Positions 25,928-33,889 are shown, numbered from the stretch's first letter. The stretch is DNA of 64,000 nucleotides from Terrabacter sp. Ter38 (GCF_024519435.1 NZ_JALJRZ010000002.1:186001-250000); one strand, 5' to 3'. Translations and numbers: made by a program. The notes: generated from the sequence alone by a model not told the origin.

Positions 25928-26358
25928 CAAGAGGGCGCGACGAGACCTGGACCGTCGGAGAGCTGGCGGCACGCTTCGACCTGCCGACGAACGTGCTCCG
26001 CCACTGGGAGGCGGTCGGGCTGCTCACGCCGGAGCGCGACGTGTCCGGCTACCGGCGCTACGGCCGGGGCGACCTCGTCCGTGTCGCGGTCATCCTCCGC
26101 AACAAGGCGGCCGGCATGACGCTCGAGCAGGTCGGCGTGCTGCTCGACGGCGAGGCGGCCGGACGGCACGAGGTGCTCGAGGCCCACCTGCGCGACCTCG
26201 ACGAGCGGGCCCGGTCGATCGAGCGGTCACGCGAGATGACCGAGCACGCACTGCGATGCAGGGCGCACGACATCGTCGCGTGCCCGCGCTTTTCGAAGCA
26301 CGTCGCCGACCTGACCGACGGTCGCGCGGCGGGGTCACGCATCGACGACTGGGCGTAG
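25921..26358 (+). CDS. MerR family transcriptional regulator
   Basis: A 145-residue regulator. The winged helix begins at WTVGELAARFDLPTNVLRHWEAVGLL, with SGYRRYGRGDLVRVAVI as the wing and second helix. A coiled coil (about 85-120) follows, then a short C-terminus with two cysteines (LRCRAHDIVACPRF) that may sense thiol or metal. The ATG lies inside a 20-bp palindrome and no Shine-Dalgarno sequence precedes it, so the mRNA may be leaderless. It is divergent from the flavoprotein gene; autoregulation and control of that gene are likely. Confidence 0.9.
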   Translation: MKARGRDETWTVGELAARFDLPTNVLRHWEAVGLLTPERDVSGYRRYGRGDLVRVAVILRNKAAGMTLEQVGVLLDGEAAGRHEVLEAHLRDLDERARSIERSREMTEHALRCRAHDIVACPRFSKHVADLTDGRAAGSRIDDWA

Positions 26359-26446
26359 GCACACGTCGCATCCTGACCCGCGCTGGTCTTACGTCGACAG
26401 CGAAGGGGCCTTGGCGCGGCGGCCTGCGCGGGCGAGGATCGTGCCC

Positions 26447-27460
26447 ATGAGACTGCTCGTGCTCGGAGGCACCCACCACGTCGGCCGCGCGTTCGTCGAG
26501 GCTGCCCTCGCCCGCGGCGACGACGTCACGACGGTGAGCCGGGGCCTCACCGGCACCGCCGTCGAGGGCGCCGAGGCCCGCCACGCCGACCGCCTCGACC
26601 CCGACGCACTGCGCACGGCGCTCGGGGACGACGAGTGGGATGCCGTCGTCGACACGTGGTCGGCCGAGCCCGTCGCGGTGCAGACGTCGGCGCGGCTGCT
26701 CCGCGGTCGCGCCGGGCACTACACCTACATCTCGTCGTGCTCGGTCTACACGTGGCCCATCGCCCTGGGATCCGACGAGGGCGCGCCCGTCGTGGAGGGC
26801 GACCCGGCCTCGACGGACGCCTCCGACTACGCCGCGGCCAAGCGGGGCGGCGAGCTCGCCGCCCTGGCGGAGTTCGGCGGTGACGTGGCCATCGCACGGG
26901 CGGGCCTCATCCTCGGGCCCTACGAGATGGTCGGCCGGATGCCGTTCTGGCTCAAGCGGATCGCGGCGGGTGGGCGCGTGCCCGCGCCGGGACCCCGCGA
27001 GCGCCCGCTGCAGTACGTCGACTGCCGGGACATCGCGGGCTGGGTGCTCGGATCACGGCCGGTCGGCACCTTCAACATGGTGAGCGAGCCGGGTCACACG
27101 ACGATCGGGGCGCTGCTCGACGAGGCGCGCACCGTGACGGGGAGTGACGCCGAGCTCGTCTGGCTCGACCCCGCTGCCGTCGAGGCGGCCGGGGTGCAGC
27201 CGTGGACCGAGCTGCCGATCTGGGTCCCGCCGACGGGCGAGCTCGCGGGCCTGCACGCCCTCGACACGTCGGCCGCCCGGGCGGCGGGGCTGCACTGCCG
27301 GCCGATGCCCGAGACGGTCGCCGACACGTGGGCCTGGCTGCAGCGCGAGGGTCTGCCGGAGCGGCCGACGAACCGCGGTGGCGGCCCGATGGACGCCGAC
27401 GCCGAGGCCCGCCTCTGGGCCGCCCATGCCGCCCACGTCGCCGCCACCCGCACCCCCTGA
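26447..27460 (+). CDS. NAD-dependent epimerase/dehydratase family protein
   Basis: A 337-residue Rossmann protein. The N-terminal loop is LLVLGGTHHVGRAF (GGTxxxG variant of GxxGxxG), YISSCSVYTWP carries the catalytic Ser region, and SDYAAAKRGGE has the YxxxK pair. PLQYVDCRDIAGWVL and GTFNMVSEPG are typical of extended SDR reductases. The final 100 residues are a specificity domain. It is likely a sugar-nucleotide or isoflavone-like reductase of unknown substrate. No partner genes. Confidence 0.88.
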   Translation: MRLLVLGGTHHVGRAFVEAALARGDDVTTVSRGLTGTAVEGAEARHADRLDPDALRTALGDDEWDAVVDTWSAEPVAVQTSARLLRGRAGHYTYISSCSVYTWPIALGSDEGAPVVEGDPASTDASDYAAAKRGGELAALAEFGGDVAIARAGLILGPYEMVGRMPFWLKRIAAGGRVPAPGPRERPLQYVDCRDIAGWVLGSRPVGTFNMVSEPGHTTIGALLDEARTVTGSDAELVWLDPAAVEAAGVQPWTELPIWVPPTGELAGLHALDTSAARAAGLHCRPMPETVADTWAWLQREGLPERPTNRGGGPMDADAEARLWAAHAAHVAATRTP

Positions 27461-27490
27461 GAGAGCCCGCCACCGCGTCGGTGGTCGGAG

Positions 27491-27591
27491 GTCGGTGTGT
27501 GTCGGTGGGTGTCGGTGGGTGTCGGTGTGTGTCGGTGGGGTGTCAGTGGGCGTCGGCGGGTGTCAGTGGGCGTCAGTGGGCGTCAGTGGGC
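27491..27591. repeat. 10-bp minisatellite, ten units
   Basis: Five units of GTCGGTGGGT type (27491-27540), one extra T, then five of GTCAGTGGGC type (27542-27591). The array contains the last codons and the stop of the CGNR gene on the minus strand. Because the period is 10, minus-strand TGA codons recur in all three frames. Confidence 0.95.
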
Positions 27592-28149
27592 GCGGGCGCG
27601 GTGCGCGGCGGCCTTGACGCGACTCTGGCACCGGGCCGAGCAGTAGCGGCGCGTGCCGTTCTTCGACCCGTCTACGTAGACGCGGTCGCAGACGGGAGCG
27701 TCGCACACACCGAGCCGGCCACCGAGGTCGCTGCCGATGGCGACGGCCAGGCCCGAGGCGATCCCGGCCTGCCATCCCCGGACGTAGCCGTCGTCGGGGC
27801 CGTGGAAGTGCAGCTGGTGTCGGCCCTCGTCGTCCGGGTCGAGGCGTGGCCGGGCGGCCGTCGATGCGAGCAGGTCGTTGACGACGGCAGCCGCCGCTGC
27901 GAGGTCGTCACGATCCGCGGCCTCGAAGACGACACGCGCCTGCGGCACGATGTCGAGCAGCTCCTCCGCCTCCTCGGCCGTCGGCCACGATCGCCGTTCG
28001 GGCGAGGACGTCGCGTCGGCCACCGCTCGCACGAGGTCCGCCCCCACCGGGCGGTGATACGCCGTCCCGTGCGCCTCCCCGGGGCTCGCGAGGTTGACGA
28101 GGGCCACCGTCGCGTCGAGCAGCCGCTCGACATGACTGTCGAAACGCAT
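27583..28149 (-). CDS. CGNR zinc-finger transcriptional regulator
   Basis: A 188-residue protein. The N-terminal ABATE domain (VERLLDATVALVNLASP, about 1-130) is thought to bind a small ligand; the C-terminal CGNR finger has CDAPVCDRVYVDGSKNGTRRYCSARC, with Cys-x4-Cys and Cys-x3-Cys ligands and the SRN/GTRRYC core. The motif reads CDAPVCD instead of C-G-N-R-x..., as in many members. The ATG at 28149 follows AAGGGA. It is divergent from an MFS exporter and is its likely regulator. The stop is in a minisatellite. Confidence 0.9.
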   Translation of the reverse strand: MRFDSHVERLLDATVALVNLASPGEAHGTAYHRPVGADLVRAVADATSSPERRSWPTAEEAEELLDIVPQARVVFEAADRDDLAAAAAVVNDLLASTAARPRLDPDDEGRHQLHFHGPDDGYVRGWQAGIASGLAVAIGSDLGGRLGVCDAPVCDRVYVDGSKNGTRRYCSARCQSRVKAAAHRARAH

Positions 28150-28208
28150 TTGACCAGTCACCAATCCCTTCGTAGCCTCGTGACCACCAAAGTCTAGTTC
28201 GACAGTCA
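28133..28208. promoter_or_regulatory. divergent CGNR/MFS control region with 11-bp inverted repeat
   Basis: TGACTGTCGAA at 28133-28143 and its exact inverse TTCGACAGTCA at 28198-28208 flank the intergenic region. Between them, TTGACC (28150-28155), 17 bases and TAGCCT (28173-28178) make a plausible promoter toward the MFS gene. The repeats are candidate operators for the CGNR regulator. Confidence 0.55.
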
Positions 28209-28217
28209 GGAGGGCCG

Positions 28218-29465
28218 GTGGCCCGACCTCCCCACTCGACCCTCCCACCCCGGGTGCGGGTGCTCATCGCGGCCCGCTGCGTCAACCGGCTCGGCGGTTT
28301 CTCGATGGCCTTCCTCGGCGTGCTCCTCGTCCGCGAGCTCGGAGCTGGACCTGCCGAGACCGCCCTCGCCCTCACGTGCTTCGGAGTCGCGACGATCCCC
28401 TCACGCGTCCTCGGCGGTCACCTCACGGACGCCTGGGGCCACCGGCCGACGATGCTCCTCGGTCTCGTCGGCTGCGCCGCGGCGCAGCTCGTCATCGCCG
28501 CCGCGCCGGCTCTCGCCTGGGCCCTCCTCGGCGCCGTCCTGCTCGGACTCGCCTACGAGGTCGTCGAGCCGCCGACGCAGGCCCTCGTCTCCGACCTCGT
28601 GCCCGAGCACTCCCGAGCCTTCGCCTACTCGGCGCTCAACGCCTCGCTCGCCGTCGCGGGCGTCCTCGCCGGTCTCGTCGCGGCAGCCGTGTCGGGTCTC
28701 GGCCTGCGCTGGCTCTTCGTCGTCGACGCCGCCACGTGCCTGGCGTGCGCGGCCCTCGTGGCCCACCGCATTCCCAGCCGCGCGGTCACCTCCCGGTCCC
28801 GGGGGGAGGCGTCCGACGTCGGCGCGGCCCCGGCCCGCGCACGCTGGGTCGCTGCTCTCACGGACCGGCGCCTGCGTCCCGTCCTCGCCTTCGGGACCGT
28901 CGCGGCGATGGTGACGATGGTCGTCGTCTTCGGCGTGCCGCTCCTCGTCGAGCAGCGGGGCCTGTCGCCGGCCGTGACCGGATGGGTCCTCGCCGCCGGC
29001 GCCGCGGCCAGCGTCCCGGGCGCCTGGCTCGCCGCTGTGCTGCGCCGCCGCACGGACGACGCCGGGGTGCTCCTCGCCGGCGAGGTGGTCGCCTCGGCGG
29101 GGCTGGCGACGATCGCCGTCGCCGGCCACCCGGTCACCCTCGCCGCCGGTCTCGTCGCCTTCGACGTCGGCAGCCTGCTCGTCATCGCGACGACGATGGC
29201 CCGGGCCGGGACCCTCGCTCCCGACGGGGCCCGGGGCACCTACCTCGCCGTGCTGGGACTGACGTGGGGACTCGCCACGTCGGTCGCGCCGGCTGTCCTC
29301 ACGACACTGGGGACGGCATACGGCCCCGGGGCGCCGTTCGGCGCAGCAGCGGTGATGCTGATCGGGACGGCGCTCGTGCGCGCAGGTCAGCGACCGCGGT
29401 TGCGGCGGCGGACGTCCTTGGGGGGCCTGCCGCCGGCGTACGAGAGCGACGGGTCGACGACGTAG
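28218..29465 (+). CDS. MFS transporter (drug/metabolite exporter type)
   Basis: A 415-residue membrane protein with about 12 predicted helices. The motif-A-like loop is GGHLTDAWGHRPTMLLG between helices 2 and 3, and the two halves are joined by a basic cytoplasmic loop (SRAVTSRSRGE). This is the exporter-like DHA layout. GTG start at 28218 with CAGGAGG upstream. It is divergent from a CGNR regulator. The last 26 codons overlap, tail to tail, the 3' end of the protease gene on the other strand by 79 bases. Confidence 0.9.
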   Translation: MARPPHSTLPPRVRVLIAARCVNRLGGFSMAFLGVLLVRELGAGPAETALALTCFGVATIPSRVLGGHLTDAWGHRPTMLLGLVGCAAAQLVIAAAPALAWALLGAVLLGLAYEVVEPPTQALVSDLVPEHSRAFAYSALNASLAVAGVLAGLVAAAVSGLGLRWLFVVDAATCLACAALVAHRIPSRAVTSRSRGEASDVGAAPARARWVAALTDRRLRPVLAFGTVAAMVTMVVVFGVPLLVEQRGLSPAVTGWVLAAGAAASVPGAWLAAVLRRRTDDAGVLLAGEVVASAGLATIAVAGHPVTLAAGLVAFDVGSLLVIATTMARAGTLAPDGARGTYLAVLGLTWGLATSVAPAVLTTLGTAYGPGAPFGAAAVMLIGTALVRAGQRPRLRRRTSLGGLPPAYESDGSTT

Positions 29466-29863
29466 CCCTGGCGCAGGGCCTCACGCCCGACGAGCATCCG
29501 GAAGCCCATCCGGTCGCGCTTGCTCAGCGTCACCTCGGCCGGCACCGTGCGCCCGGCGAGCGAGAGGTCGAGGCGCACGACGTAGCGCTTGGTCACGTGG
29601 CCCGACGAGCTGCGCACGCTGCGGCGGTCGTGGACCGGGCACTCGATGGTCCGGCCGTCGTCGTCCGCGTCCTGCCAGGGGTGCACCGTGAACCGCACCC
29701 AGGGCTGCCCGTCGCGGTCGAACTCCTCGACGTCCGCGGCGTGCAGCGACGACGTGCGAGCGCCCGTGTCGATCTTGGCCTTGAGCCACGGCAGGCCGAT
29801 CCCGGGCATACCGACCCACTCCCGCCACCCGACAGGGGTGCTTGAATAGGCCGGCCCAGACAC
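29387..29863 (-). CDS. RimK-associated retroviral-like aspartic protease (ATP-dependent zinc protease family)
   Basis: A 158-residue protein matching the family once called ATP-dependent zinc protease (PF05618), a pepsin/retropepsin-like fold. VGWREWVGMPGIGLPWLKAK opens the domain and IDTGARTSSLHA is the active-site D-T-G-A motif; KRYVVRLDLSLAGR and MGFRMLVGREAL complete it. Such proteins regularly accompany RimK-type ligases. GTG at 29863 is the only start before the conserved VGWREW. It is divergent from the ligase gene, with only 24 bases between start codons, and it overlaps the end of the MFS gene. Confidence 0.88.
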   Translation of the reverse strand: MSGPAYSSTPVGWREWVGMPGIGLPWLKAKIDTGARTSSLHAADVEEFDRDGQPWVRFTVHPWQDADDDGRTIECPVHDRRSVRSSSGHVTKRYVVRLDLSLAGRTVPAEVTLSKRDRMGFRMLVGREALRQGYVVDPSLSYAGGRPPKDVRRRNRGR

Positions 29864-29887
29864 CCGCCCATCTTGGCAGGACCCTGC

Positions 29888-31081
29888 ATGAAACTCGCGA
29901 TCCTCTCTCGCGCGCCGCGTGCCTACTCGACGCAGCGCCTGCGCACCGCGGCGCTCGACCGCGGGCACCAGGTGCGGGTGCTCAACACGCTCCGCTTCGC
30001 CATCGACCTGTCGGGCCCGGAGCCGGACCTGCAGTTCCGCGGACGCCCGATCTCCGACTACGACGCGGTGCTGCCGCGCATCGGCAACTCGATCACCTAC
30101 TTCGGCACGGCCGTCGTGCGGCAGTTCGAGCAGATGGACGTGTACACGCCCAACACCGCGAACGGCATCTCCAACGCCCGCGACAAGCTCCGCGCCGCGC
30201 AGATCCTCTCGCGCCACGAGATCGGTATGCCCGCCACGACGTTCGTGCGCAACCGTGCCGACGTCATGCCGGCCATCGAGCGGGTCGGTGGCGCCCCCGT
30301 CGTCATCAAGCTGCTCGAGGGCACCCAGGGCATCGGCGTCATCCTCGCGCCCGACATCAAGATCGCCGAGGCGATCATCGAGACGTTGCACAGCACGAAG
30401 CAGAACGTCCTCATCCAGAGTTTCATCACCGAGAGCCGGGGCCGCGACATCCGCGCGCTCGTCGTCGGCGACCGCGTCGTGGCGGCGATGCGACGGCGGG
30501 CCAGTGGCGACGAGTTCCGCTCCAACGTCCACCGCGGTGGCACGGTCGAGGCGGTCGAGCTGACGCCGGAGTACGAGCAGGCCGCCGTGCGTTCGGCCCA
30601 GATCATGGGCCTGCGCGTCGCCGGCGTCGACATGCTCGAGGGCAACGACGGGCCGCTCGTCATGGAGGTCAACTCCTCCCCCGGCCTCGAGGGCATCGAG
30701 AGCGCGACGAAGCTCGACGTCGCCGGCGCGATCATCGACCACATCGCCGGCCAGGTCGCCTTCCCCGAGATCGACGTGCGCCAGCGGCTCACCGTCTCGA
30801 CGGGCTACGGCGTCGCCGAGCTCGTCGTCCACGCCGGTGCCGACATCATCGGCAAGACGATCGGCGACTCCGGCCTCGAGGAGCGCGACCTCCAGGTCCT
30901 CACCCTGCACCGCGGCACCAGCGTCATCCCCAACCCGCGCCGCCGAGTCGTGCTCGAGGCCGAGGACCGGCTGCTCTGCTTCGGGCGCCTCGAGGAGATG
31001 CGTTCGATGATCCCGGAGCGCCGGCGCCGACGCGCCAAGGTGCGCAAGCTGCCGAGCGACCCGATCCACACCGTCGCCTGA
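29888..31081 (+). CDS. RimK-family ATP-grasp ligase with C-terminal TrkA-C-like domain
   Basis: A 397-residue protein. Residues 1-300 are RimK (alpha-L-glutamate ligase family): N-terminal MKLAILSRAPRAYSTQRL, ATP-grasp core with VVIKLLEGTQGIGVIL, NVLIQSFITESRGRDIRALVVGD, RSNVHRGGT and VMEVNSSPGLEGIE, which holds the metal ligands. The last 85 residues (VAELVVHAGADIIGKTIGDSGLEERDLQVLTL... RLLCFGRLEEM) look like a TrkA-C/RCK-C regulatory domain, an addition absent from E. coli RimK (300 residues). RimK adds glutamates to ribosomal protein S6, whose gene (rpsF) is also in this window; the target here is unproven. Confidence 0.9.
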   Translation: MKLAILSRAPRAYSTQRLRTAALDRGHQVRVLNTLRFAIDLSGPEPDLQFRGRPISDYDAVLPRIGNSITYFGTAVVRQFEQMDVYTPNTANGISNARDKLRAAQILSRHEIGMPATTFVRNRADVMPAIERVGGAPVVIKLLEGTQGIGVILAPDIKIAEAIIETLHSTKQNVLIQSFITESRGRDIRALVVGDRVVAAMRRRASGDEFRSNVHRGGTVEAVELTPEYEQAAVRSAQIMGLRVAGVDMLEGNDGPLVMEVNSSPGLEGIESATKLDVAGAIIDHIAGQVAFPEIDVRQRLTVSTGYGVAELVVHAGADIIGKTIGDSGLEERDLQVLTLHRGTSVIPNPRRRVVLEAEDRLLCFGRLEEMRSMIPERRRRRAKVRKLPSDPIHTVA

Positions 31082-31121
31082 CCGCGAGTGGCCGTGCCGT
31101 CAGGCCCGATGGCGTATGCCG

Positions 31122-31550
31122 TCAGCCCCGGGGCGTGACGTAGACCTTGCGGAGCGTCTCGGTGACCGTCCACGTCGTGCGAGCACCCTCGGGCAACTGC
31201 ACGACGGAACCGGGTCCCAGCTCGAGCGTCGCACCGCCCTCGACCACGAGGGTGGCGCGGCCGGAGAGCACGACGAAGAGCTCGTCGGCCTCGACGTCGC
31301 TGACCGTGCCGGGGGTCATCTCCCAGACACCGACCTCGACACCCGCGACCTCGGCGAGAGACGTGACGGCCGCGGTCGGCGCACCGGCGAGCACCTCCAC
31401 CCCGGCGGCGACCTGCTCGTCCAGGGCCCCGGCACGCACGTCGGCAGCGAGGAGTGCCACCACTGCCGGCCCTGTCGACAGCTCGGCAACACCAGGGTGC
31501 CCGGGCCCGGGCTCGGCGTCGGGTGCCGGGGTGGAGGGGTCGCTCGTCAC
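31122..31550 (-). CDS. cupin domain protein
   Basis: A 142-residue protein. The first 60 residues are low-complexity and Ala-rich; the cupin barrel follows (VEVGVWEMTPGTVSDVEADELFVVLSGRATLVVEG, LGPGSVVQLPEGARTTW). The first cupin motif lacks the usual HxH pair (it reads VSDVEADE), so classical metal binding is doubtful; this is the DUF861-like (ethanolamine utilisation EutQ-like) subtype. It converges with the ligase gene and starts nine bases after the tatA-like gene ends. Confidence 0.82.
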   Translation of the reverse strand: MTSDPSTPAPDAEPGPGHPGVAELSTGPAVVALLAADVRAGALDEQVAAGVEVLAGAPTAAVTSLAEVAGVEVGVWEMTPGTVSDVEADELFVVLSGRATLVVEGGATLELGPGSVVQLPEGARTTWTVTETLRKVYVTPRG

Positions 31551-31559
31551 CGTCGCAGA

Positions 31560-31862
31560 CTAGTGCGACCCGCTGGCGTGCTTCCGGGTCTCGAGCTCGG
31601 CACGCAGTCGGGCGACCTCGGCGTCGGCAGCCGCCGCGCGGTCGTCGGCCGCAGAGACGGTCGCCTCGTCAGGGCCGGCGATGGCACTCTCGGCGGATCC
31701 GTCGGGGGCGTCAGGCCCGGACCGCATCTGGTCGACCTCCGACTTGAAGATGCGGGCTGACCGTCCGAGGCTGCGGGCCATGTCGGGCATCCGCTTCCAG
31801 CCGAAGAGGAGCACGACGGCGAGGGCGATGATGCTGAGCTCCGGCCACCCGAGATCGGCCAC
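31560..31862 (-). CDS. tatA: twin-arginine translocase subunit TatA-like
   Basis: A 100-residue protein: a short N-terminus with Glu (DLGWPELSI), one transmembrane helix ([12 protein letters not shown]), the hinge [14 protein letters not shown], and the amphipathic helix [14 protein letters not shown], then an acidic tail. This is the TatA pattern; members oligomerise to let folded proteins cross the membrane. AGGAGG lies five bases before the GTG. No tatC is near. An unusual Trp replaces the small residue after the FG motif (FGWKRMP rather than FGxKKLP), so it may be a TatB-like or accessory copy. Confidence 0.85.
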   Translation of the reverse strand: MADLGWPELSIIALAVVLLFGWKRMPDMARSLGRSARIFKSEVDQMRSGPDAPDGSAESAIAGPDEATVSAADDRAAAADAEVARLRAELETRKHASGSH

Positions 31863-31997
31863 GGGAACCTCCTGATGTCGGCGGCTCCGGTGAGATCCGG
31901 CGCCCGCGCACGCATGGTGATGGGACACCGTAGGAGCCGCGGGTGGAAAACGTCCGGGAGTCGGCTGTGAGCCCGCCGAGCGCGGGGTCAGCAGCGG

Positions 31998-32834
31998 TCA
32001 GCGGGCAGCGGCTGTCGTGCCCGCTTCCGCGGCCTGGCGGGTGGCCAGGGTGTCGAGGTCGCGCTCGGCGTAGAGGCGGTGCTGCCACTCCTCGTTGAGG
32101 ATGGTGCGCAGGATCCGGGTCACAGCATACGGCTCCGGCTCGGGGTAGCCGGCGGCCGTGACGGGCTCGGTCGTGCGGGCGAGGTCGTCGTCGGTGAGGC
32201 CGTCGACGACGCGACGCACCGTCGCCATCCGGTCGGCACGCAGGGCGAGCACCTCATCGAGCGTCGGGTGCGCCTTACGGTCGCGTGGCACGGGGGGACT
32301 GTCGGGCATGTCGTCGTGCGGCAGGTCGAGGGCATCCCACGGCTCGGGGTCGCCGAGGAGGGCCCGGCACACCCACGCGTCGGTGGCGAAGACGAGGTGG
32401 CGGAGGGTCTCGATGAACGACCATTCGCCGTCGACCCGCTCGTGCAGGCGCTCGGGCGGGAAGGTGCGGGCCCGCGCGACCGTGCCGGCCCAGAGGCGCT
32501 CGACGACGTCCCAGCCCTGGCGGTAGCCGGCAGCGTCCGTCGGTCGCATCTTGGGCCGGTCGGGGTCACGGCGGTCGAGCTCGGCCTCGATGAGCGGCGC
32601 GACGTCGACGCCGTTGATGACGAGGTTCTCGACGTCGCCGGTGATGTCGACGTCCTCGAGCCAGACGTCACGGGCCCGCAGCCCCCGCAGGTCCACCATT
32701 CGCAGGGAGGCGCCCCGCAGGTCGACGTCGTGCAACCGTGCCCCGTCGAGGTAGACGTCCTCGAAGGTCGCACCGGTCAGCCGCACTCGCTCGAAGCGGG
32801 CGCCCTGCTGGTCGTCGTAGGTCACGTCGCTCAT
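31998..32834 (-). CDS. pentapeptide-repeat / DinB-like fusion protein
   Basis: A 278-residue fusion. Residues 5-65 are pentapeptide repeats of A(D/N)LxX type (ARFERVRLTGATFEDVYLD..., LHDVDLRGASLRMVDLRGL). After a linker, from about residue 100, comes a DinB/YfiT-like four-helix bundle (WDVVERLWAGTVARA, ERVDGEWSFIETLRHLVFATDAWV, ILNEEWQHRLYAERDLD), whose His residues may bind metal. DinB-like proteins include thiol-dependent S-transferases for mycothiol; a metal-dependent transferase role is inferred only. GAGGAG lies ahead of the ATG at 32834. Confidence 0.87.
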   Translation of the reverse strand: MSDVTYDDQQGARFERVRLTGATFEDVYLDGARLHDVDLRGASLRMVDLRGLRARDVWLEDVDITGDVENLVINGVDVAPLIEAELDRRDPDRPKMRPTDAAGYRQGWDVVERLWAGTVARARTFPPERLHERVDGEWSFIETLRHLVFATDAWVCRALLGDPEPWDALDLPHDDMPDSPPVPRDRKAHPTLDEVLALRADRMATVRRVVDGLTDDDLARTTEPVTAAGYPEPEPYAVTRILRTILNEEWQHRLYAERDLDTLATRQAAEAGTTAAAR

Positions 32835-32916
32835 CCCGGTCTCCTCGGCTCGTGGTCGCTGGTGCCAGGGGAAGCCTAGGACCGCTCCCGGACGATCCGC
32901 GTCCTCACACCTCCGG

Positions 32917-33054
32917 TCAGCGGACTCCCTCGACGATGAGCAGGACGCCGAACACGACGAGGGCCGCGGCTGCGCCCCAGGTGATGACGCGCTCGGGCAG
33001 ACGCTTGCCGAGGGCGGCGCCGACGACGATGGCGAGCGCGAGCGACAACCGGAC
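32917..33054 (-). pseudogene. C-terminal relic of a TMEM165/GDT1-family transporter
   Basis: The minus strand reads 45 codons and a TGA that match the end of GDT1/UPF0016 cation transporters: VRLSLALAIVVGAALGKRLP, then ERVITWGAAAALVVFGVLLI. Only the last transmembrane hairpin remains; there is no start or N-terminal half with the E-x-G-D-(K/R)-(T/S) motif. It lies directly after the stop of the DUF4396 gene, so I read it as a decayed gene rather than a functional short one. Confidence 0.65.
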
Positions 33055-33070
33055 CCCGGAGGGAGGCGTG

Positions 33071-33715
33071 TCACGCCAAGCCGTCGGCGACGGCGACGAC
33101 GAGCCCGCCGAGCATGAACGCAGCGATGGCTGCGGCCAGCGCCGGAGCGGGCAGGTCTGGGATGAACCTGCGCCATCCGGTGATCGCCCCGCTCGCCCCG
33201 TGGTGCGCGTGGGTCAGGGCGTGGCCCTTCCCCCGCGAGAGGAGATAGCGGTTGACCGGATAGGCGGCGGCGAACGCGGCGACGAGCGAGATCGACATGC
33301 CGACCCAGAAGCCGGCGTTGACGAGGCCCGCGTCCATGGCGCCGGGGATGACGGCCATGACCAGGTTGTCGACGACCTCCATCGTGAGGATCGAGACGGT
33401 GTCGGCAGCCAGGACGAGGGTGAGCGCGGCGCGCAGCGACAGGCCGCTGCGCAGCAGGGGGAGGCTGGAGAGCGCGTAACCGAAGAGGAACGCGAGGGCC
33501 ACGGACAGGACGATGGTCGCGCCGGCGGCGAGCCCGACGGCGGTGCCGACCATGAGGCCGAGGACCTCGCCGATGGCACAGCCGGTGAGGCAGTGCAGCG
33601 TGGCGCCGGCCGCCATGGAGGCCATCCCGCCACCCGGGCCCGCAGTCGCGTCCTGGGCACCAGAGTGCTCGTGGGCGTCGTGGTGCTCGTGCGCTGACAT
33701 CGCCGCCTCGTTCAT
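33071..33715 (-). CDS. DUF4396 multi-pass membrane protein with His-rich N-terminus
   Basis: A 214-residue protein. The N-terminus is His/Asp-rich (SAHEHHDAHEHSG), followed by a Met/Gly segment and about five helices (ATLHCLTGCAIGEVLGLMVG, TIVLSVALAFLFGYAL, LTLVLAADTVSILTMEVVDN, NAGFWVGMSISLVAAFAAAY, ALAAAIAAFMLGG). The TLHCLTGCAIGE motif with two Cys and GYALSSLPLLRSGLS are typical of DUF4396. The His/Cys/Met content and a CsoR-like operator upstream suggest handling of copper, which is an inference. Confidence 0.85.
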   Translation of the reverse strand: MNEAAMSAHEHHDAHEHSGAQDATAGPGGGMASMAAGATLHCLTGCAIGEVLGLMVGTAVGLAAGATIVLSVALAFLFGYALSSLPLLRSGLSLRAALTLVLAADTVSILTMEVVDNLVMAVIPGAMDAGLVNAGFWVGMSISLVAAFAAAYPVNRYLLSRGKGHALTHAHHGASGAITGWRRFIPDLPAPALAAAIAAFMLGGLVVAVADGLA

Positions 33716-33768
33716 GGTCGTCCCTCAGGTCCCGGGGGCCACGAGACCCCGCTGGGCCCGCCGCCCGG

Positions 33769-33787
33769 CATACCCCCCATGGGTATG
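33769..33787. promoter_or_regulatory. CsoR-like operator (CATACCC-N5-GGGTATG)
   Basis: A perfect 7-bp inverted repeat with a C-rich 5-base spacer, resembling the GC-centred ATACCCC/GGGGTAT operators of copper-sensing CsoR repressors. It lies in the control region shared by the DUF4396 gene and the divergent gene at 33890. Confidence 0.6.
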
Positions 33788-33889
33788 TCGTCCGCCGGCG
33801 TCAACGCGTGCCCGCCGTCGAGCATTCCCGTCCTCCGAAGTCGGGCGTTCGCCACTCGACCGGCGGAGCCATGCACAAGGATTGGATCC

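Noticed and set aside
23644..26358. Very long plus-strand frame covering the PepC and flavoprotein genes
   Set aside because: It is a shadow; only its last part (from ATG 25921) is the genuine MerR gene.
27491..27591. CRISPR or iteron origin
   Set aside because: The period is 10 bp with no spacers; no replication gene adjoins.
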